Positions 59,839 through 64,000 of a stretch of DNA of 64,000 nt are shown here, piece after piece; the first letter of the stretch is position 1; each line of letters opens with the position of its first letter. A program made the position numbers and the translations under genes. The notes beneath the pieces were generated by a model. That model was not told the origin of the DNA. It saw only the letters and a list, made by a program, of their open reading frames with translations, and ran no database searches. The DNA is from Micromonospora luteifusca (lineage in GTDB: Bacteria; Actinomycetota; Actinomycetes; Mycobacteriales; Micromonosporaceae), in contig NZ_JAFBBP010000001.1 in assembly GCF_016907275.1 (NCBI RefSeq), forward strand, positions 2,842,001-2,906,000, given 5' to 3'.

Positions 59839-62372
59839 TCCGGCTCGCTCTCGGCACGCTGCGCCAGCACCGCGGTGCCTACGCGGGCACGTTCTTCGCC
59901 GCGCTGCTCGCCGTGGCCCTACTCGCCGGCGGCGGTCTGCTGCTCGCCTCGGTGCTCACCGCGAAGCCGCCGGCCGACCGGTTCGCGGCAGCGTCGATCG
60001 TCGTGTCGGGCGACCGCGACGTGACCCTTGAGAAGGTCACCACCAAACACAAGAAGGACAAGGTCAAGCGCAAGGTCAAGGTCAAGTCCGAGCAGCTCAC
60101 CGGTGCCGGCTCGCTGCCGGCGGACCTCGTCGGTCGGCTGGGCAACCTTCCGGGCGTCGCGGCCGCGACCGCGGACGTCGCCTTCCCGGTCCAGGCCGGC
60201 ACGCCGGACGGACTGCTCCTGCACGGTGCCGACGACGCTCCCGTGATCGGACACGGGTGGGGCTCCGCACGGCTGACTCCGTACTCGCTGCGCACCGGCG
60301 AGGCGCCCGGTCCGGGCCAGGCCGTCATCGACGCCGACCTTGCCAACCGCTCGGGCACCACTGTTGGTGGACGGCTCGTCGTCACCACGAAGACCGGCGT
60401 CCGCACCCTGGTCGTGTCCGGTATCGCCGCGCCGGCCGGGCGGGACGGATTGCCCGCCCAGGGCGCCCTGTTCGTCGCCGATTCCGACGTAACGTCGGTG
60501 TCGGGGCTGCCCGGGCCGACCGCAGTGGCCGTCCTGGCCAGACCCGACACCGACTTGGTCGCGCTCCGCCAAGCCGTCGAAGAGGTCGCTGGGGACGCGC
60601 CCGTGCTCACCGGTGACGATCGAGTCCGGGCCGACCTGCCCGGCGCCCTGCCCGACTACATCGGGCCGATCTCGATCTTCGGTTTCGTCATCGGTATCAC
60701 GGCGTTCGCGGCCGTCTTCGTCCTCACGGGCACGGTCACGCTCGGGGTACGTCAACGTCTGCGCGAGCTGGCCCTGCTGCGCACTGCCGGCGCGACCCCC
60801 GCCCAGCTGCGCCGCCTCCTCGGTGTGGAAAGCCTCCTGCTCGCCGGGGTCGCCGCACTGCCGGGCATACCGTTGGGTGTGGTGATCGCCCACGTGGTGG
60901 CTGCCCGGTTCGAGAAACTGGGCGCGGTGCCGGCCCAGTTCGTCGTACAGACCAACGTGATCGTGCTCATCGCCGCCGCGGCGGCCGGGATGCTGGTGAC
61001 CTTCATCGGTGCCTGGATCGCCAGCCGCCGAGCGGTGCGCATCGCACCGACGCAGGCACTCGCCGAGACCGCGAACGCGCCGACCGGTGGTCTCGTCCTG
61101 CGGACCGCCCTCGCGGTGGTGACCGCCGCCGGCGCAATCGCCCTGCTCATCTTCATTCCGCTCGACGGACCGCTCGGAATGGGCATGAGCTTCGTGTCGT
61201 CCGCCCTGTTTATGTGCGCGGTCGCGGCCCTGGGACCGCGGCTGGTCGGGGTCCTGACCACACCGGTATCCCGTCTCATCGGCATCGGCGGCGCGACCGG
61301 CTGGCTGGCCGGCCTGGTCACCCGGGCCGAGCGGCGAAGGGTCGCGGCGGTCGCGGTCCCGCTCGTGCTGATGTTCACGATCAATGCCACCATGCTGCTC
61401 AACAGCGCGCTGCTGGACAAACTGACCGGGCAGGAGCAGGCGGCCCGGACGGCAGCCGCGACAGCGCAGGTGACCGCACCGGGCGGGCTGCCGCTCAGTA
61501 CCGTCAGAGAACTCCTCGCACTCAACGGGGTGACCGGCGCGGCAGCGACGTTGCCGACGCGGGCGATCGTCGAGCAGGGTGGCAAGCCCGAGGACTACGC
61601 GACGCAGGGTCTGCTGGTCGCCGGCACCGAGGCGGCGCTCGACCTCGATCTACGAGCCGGGACGCTGCCGGGCGATGGCACGTTCGCCGCCAGCGAGTAC
61701 GTGACCAAGCAGTACGGCTGGCGGGTGGGCGACGACGTGCCGGTCTGGCTCGCCGACGGCTACCAGGTCCAACTGCGCCTCGCCGGGGTGTACGCCCGAG
61801 CCCGGGGGTTCGGCGACCTGGCACTGCCCGCAGACCTGGTGGCGGCGCACGATCCACGCGGACTTGTCAGCGCGGTCGGGCTGCGTTACAGCGGCGACGT
61901 ACCGGAGCGGATCGCCGCCTCGTGGCCCAGCCTTCGGCTGACCCCCACGCTCGGTGCGGCACCCGCCGGTGACATCCAGAACCAGGGTGCCTGGGAGCTC
62001 ATGGTGGTCATCTCCCTCGGCTTCACGGCGATCGCGGTCGTCAACACCTTCGCCATCGCCACCGCCGCGCGCCGCCGCGAATTCGCCGACCTGCGCCTGG
62101 CAGGGGCGACGACCAGGCAGCTCCACCGGATCGTCGGACGCGAGGCGATGATCACGGTCACTGTCGGGATGGCGCTGGGTGTCCTGGTCACCGCGATCGT
62201 GGTCGGCGCGTTCAGCACCGCCCAGGACGGCACGATGCGGGTGTTCGTCGACGCTGCCAGGTACGCGGGGATGTTCGGCGGTGTCGCGGCCCTGGGATTG
62301 GTCGCGGGTGCCGTACCGGCGCGGGTTCTGCTGCGACGGCGCAGTCTGCCGGCACTGAGCGACGGGCGCTGA
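59835..62372 (+). CDS. FtsX/MacB-type ABC permease with Lys-rich insert
   Basis: The 845-aa permease has an N-terminal helix and a large outer domain. Three helices (about residues 280-400, IFGFVIGITAFAAVFVLTG onward) and a second outer domain precede a C-terminal three-helix FtsX module, ending RRRSLPALSDGR. Two FtsX modules in one chain form a pseudo-dimer that works with the ATPase upstream. A basic segment at residues 72-90 (TKHKKDKVKRKVKVK) is unusual in the outer domain. A role in peptide or antibiotic resistance is typical of this class, with a two-component system next door. Confidence 0.92.
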   Translation: MIRLALGTLRQHRGAYAGTFFAALLAVALLAGGGLLLASVLTAKPPADRFAAASIVVSGDRDVTLEKVTTKHKKDKVKRKVKVKSEQLTGAGSLPADLVGRLGNLPGVAAATADVAFPVQAGTPDGLLLHGADDAPVIGHGWGSARLTPYSLRTGEAPGPGQAVIDADLANRSGTTVGGRLVVTTKTGVRTLVVSGIAAPAGRDGLPAQGALFVADSDVTSVSGLPGPTAVAVLARPDTDLVALRQAVEEVAGDAPVLTGDDRVRADLPGALPDYIGPISIFGFVIGITAFAAVFVLTGTVTLGVRQRLRELALLRTAGATPAQLRRLLGVESLLLAGVAALPGIPLGVVIAHVVAARFEKLGAVPAQFVVQTNVIVLIAAAAAGMLVTFIGAWIASRRAVRIAPTQALAETANAPTGGLVLRTALAVVTAAGAIALLIFIPLDGPLGMGMSFVSSALFMCAVAALGPRLVGVLTTPVSRLIGIGGATGWLAGLVTRAERRRVAAVAVPLVLMFTINATMLLNSALLDKLTGQEQAARTAAATAQVTAPGGLPLSTVRELLALNGVTGAAATLPTRAIVEQGGKPEDYATQGLLVAGTEAALDLDLRAGTLPGDGTFAASEYVTKQYGWRVGDDVPVWLADGYQVQLRLAGVYARARGFGDLALPADLVAAHDPRGLVSAVGLRYSGDVPERIAASWPSLRLTPTLGAAPAGDIQNQGAWELMVVISLGFTAIAVVNTFAIATAARRREFADLRLAGATTRQLHRIVGREAMITVTVGMALGVLVTAIVVGAFSTAQDGTMRVFVDAARYAGMFGGVAALGLVAGAVPARVLLRRRSLPALSDGR

Positions 62373-62469
62373 CGGTGCCCACGACCGGAACGCCGTTCGG
62401 ACCCATCCCCCGGATCGTCGGGGGCCGGGTCCGGCCGGCGGCCGTCCTCCGGTGTCGGCTCGCCGTCGG

Positions 62470-62475
62470 TAGGAT
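62470..62475 (+). promoter_or_regulatory. -10 box TAGGAT before the histidine kinase
   Basis: TAGGAT sits at -13 to -8 from the ATG at 62483, consistent with a leaderless kinase mRNA independent of the ABC genes. Confidence 0.4.
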
Positions 62476-62482
62476 CGCCGCG

Positions 62483-63700
62483 ATGATACGCACAACGGCG
62501 TCGGCGATGGCGTACCTGGTCAGCAGCATCGTCGCCGGCTTTGTCGGTCTCCTTTGGAGTTTGGCGATCATCCTCGGCGTCGGCCTACTGTCGATCACGC
62601 TGGCCGGCGGCCCGGCGTTCCTCGGCACCGCCTGGGTGACCCGGCGCCTCGCGGACCTGGAGCGGCACCGGGCCGGTTGGGTGCTCGGCAGCGCGATCCC
62701 CGCGCCGTACCTGCCGATCGAAGGCGCAACCGTCCAGCAGCGGGTCAGCGCGGTCGCCACGCAACCGGCCACCTGGCGAGACCTGGCCTGGCTGGTCGTG
62801 CTGTTTCCGCTGGGCCTGGCGGGCGGGATCGCCGCCATCGTGGCCACTGTCGTCGACCTCGCCGCCGTCGTGGCGCCGGCCTGGGCGTGGGCGGTGCCGA
62901 ACCCGCGCGCACCATTTCCGATGGATCCCCTCATGACGACGATGCCGGGCCGGTTCGGCCTGACCATCCTCGGCGTGCTGCTGTTGCCGGTCACCGCGTG
63001 GTTCCTGCGGACCGCCGGGCTGGCCCAGGCCCGGACGGCCCGGGTCCTCCTGGCACCTGGCGCGCACCGGTGCCTGGTCGAGGAAACTACCCGCCTCGTA
63101 CAGACCCGCCGTCGGGTCGTCGATGCCCAGGCGGCAGAGCTGCGTCGAATCGAGCGGGACCTGCACGACGGTGCCCAGGCCCGGATCGTGGCCGCCGGCA
63201 TGACCCTGGCACTGGCTGCTCGCAAGCTGCCAGCCGATGCGACCGCCGCATCCGACGTCGACCTCGCCCGTCGACAGCTCGACGACGCCCTCACCGAGCT
63301 GCGCCGGCTGGTACGTGGCATCCATCCGCCGATCCTCACCGACCGAGGGCTGCACGCCGCTGTCGCCGCCCTGGCCGGCGACAGCCCACTGGCCGTCGAG
63401 GTTCGGGGCGACCCGGACGATCGCTACCCGCCGGCGGTCGAGTCGGCGGCCTACTTCGTCATCGCCGAGGGTCTCGCCAATGCGGGCAAACACGCCGACG
63501 CCCGGACCTGTGTCGTCACTCTCGCCCGCACCGCCGTCACCGTCACCGTCACGCTCGTCGACGACGGACAGGGCGGCGCCGACCCGTCCGGCTCCGGGCT
63601 CGACGGTCTGCGCCGCCGCGTCGAGGCACTCGACGGCCAACTCACCATCACCAGTCCACCCGGCGGTCCCACCGTCCTGTCCGCGGAGCTGCCCCACTGA
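62483..63700 (+). CDS. Sensor histidine kinase, NarL-type partner
   Basis: The 405-aa membrane kinase has four N-terminal helices (residues 8-50 and 95-190) forming a membrane-embedded sensor. The HisKA_3 motif RRIERDLHDGAQARIV has phospho-accepting His228. The HATPase region has YFVIAEGLANAGKHADA and DDGQGGADPSGSGLDGLRRR. Such kinases commonly detect cell-envelope-active compounds through an adjacent ABC transporter, which fits this locus. The ATG at 62483 is supported by the -10 box. The stop overlaps the next ATG by one base. Confidence 0.92.
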   Translation: MIRTTASAMAYLVSSIVAGFVGLLWSLAIILGVGLLSITLAGGPAFLGTAWVTRRLADLERHRAGWVLGSAIPAPYLPIEGATVQQRVSAVATQPATWRDLAWLVVLFPLGLAGGIAAIVATVVDLAAVVAPAWAWAVPNPRAPFPMDPLMTTMPGRFGLTILGVLLLPVTAWFLRTAGLAQARTARVLLAPGAHRCLVEETTRLVQTRRRVVDAQAAELRRIERDLHDGAQARIVAAGMTLALAARKLPADATAASDVDLARRQLDDALTELRRLVRGIHPPILTDRGLHAAVAALAGDSPLAVEVRGDPDDRYPPAVESAAYFVIAEGLANAGKHADARTCVVTLARTAVTVTVTLVDDGQGGADPSGSGLDGLRRRVEALDGQLTITSPPGGPTVLSAELPH

Positions 63701-64000
63701 TGCGCATCGTAATCGCCGAGGACCTGCTGCTGCTCCGGGACGGCATGGTGCGGCTGCTGACCGACACCGGCCACACCGTCGCCGCCGCCGTCGACACCGC
63801 ACCCGCCCTGCTGGCGGCCGTCGCCGAACACCGACCTGACCTGTCCATCGTCGATGTTCGACTGCCACCCGGCTTCCGCGACGAGGGACTCCGCGCCGCG
63901 CTGACGCTGCGTGCCACGGACCCGGACACCAAGGTGCTCATCGTCTCCCAGTACGTCGAACGGGCCTACGCGGTGGAACTACTCGCCGACGGTCGGGGCG
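63700..64000 (+). CDS. NarL/FixJ-type response regulator, 3' end missing
   Basis: Only the first 100 residues are inside the window, covering most of the receiver domain. The acidic pair is Glu7-Asp8, the phospho-acceptor is Asp52 in LSIVDVRLPP, and the beta-4 strand with the conserved Ser is KVLIVSQYVE. The output domain, expected to be a LuxR-type HTH, lies beyond the edge. The ATG overlaps the kinase stop as TGATG, so the pair is coupled and cognate. Confidence 0.93.
   Translation, partial: MRIVIAEDLLLLRDGMVRLLTDTGHTVAAAVDTAPALLAAVAEHRPDLSIVDVRLPPGFRDEGLRAALTLRATDPDTKVLIVSQYVERAYAVELLADGRG

Overview
The window is chromosomal DNA of a very high-GC actinomycete. A member of the Micromonosporaceae (Micromonospora/Salinispora-like) is the best guess, from the extreme third-position G+C, the folP-folB-folK / folE-ftsH-hpt-tilS synteny, a nth-crp-marP neighbourhood like that of mycobacteria, a type VII secretion set, and short repeats of a kind I associate with Micromonospora intergenic DNA. 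No tRNA, rRNA, CRISPR array, integrase or insertion sequence was seen. The genus is an inference.

Layout. 1-4.0 kb: end of an unrelated membrane-protein gene, then an osmoprotectant (OpuC-type) ABC transporter whose ATPase is divergent from its permeases and whose binding protein looks circularly permuted. 4.1-8.7 kb: small membrane and hypothetical proteins, an orphan permease-like protein, DUF3180, and the folate operon folP-folB-folK. 9.0-17.6 kb: a type IV secretion-like operon (pilin-like, PrgI/VirB3-like, VirB4 ATPase, polytopic VirB6-like, VirB8-like, lysozyme-like/M23 wall hydrolase) behind a strong promoter and a roughly 190-nt leader. 17.6-21.7 kb: an NTF2-like protein, an FtsK-family protein without recognisable ATPase motifs, and a coiled-coil membrane partner. 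These accessory genes lie between folE and folP, which are usually neighbours in actinobacteria.

21.8-31.7 kb: housekeeping genes folE, ftsH, hpt, tilS, an F420-associated zinc protease, a dacB-type PBP and ppa, plus a GlxA-type regulator. 31.7-38.6 kb: a reduced type VII set, eccD, eccC and mycP, without eccB, eccE or WXG100 genes. 38.7-47.2 kb: two PAP2 phosphatases, then marP, a CoA-type Nudix hydrolase, a TlpA-like lipoprotein, nth, a CapA-like lipoprotein and cbiZ, divergent from crp and a metallophosphoesterase. 47.2-56.8 kb: a structured intergenic element, a TetR regulator and an acyclic-terpene/branched acyl-CoA operon (DinB-like protein, AtuA, acyl-CoA dehydrogenase, biotin carboxylase complex beta and alpha subunits, second dehydrogenase). 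56.9-64 kb: a PadR regulator with a membrane protein, a hypothetical gene, an ABC exporter of the MacB/FtsX type and a two-component system cut by the window edge.

Many genes carry a TANNNT -10 box ending 6-7 nt before the start codon, so leaderless transcription seems common here. Operons are tightly coupled by ATGA/GTGA overlaps.
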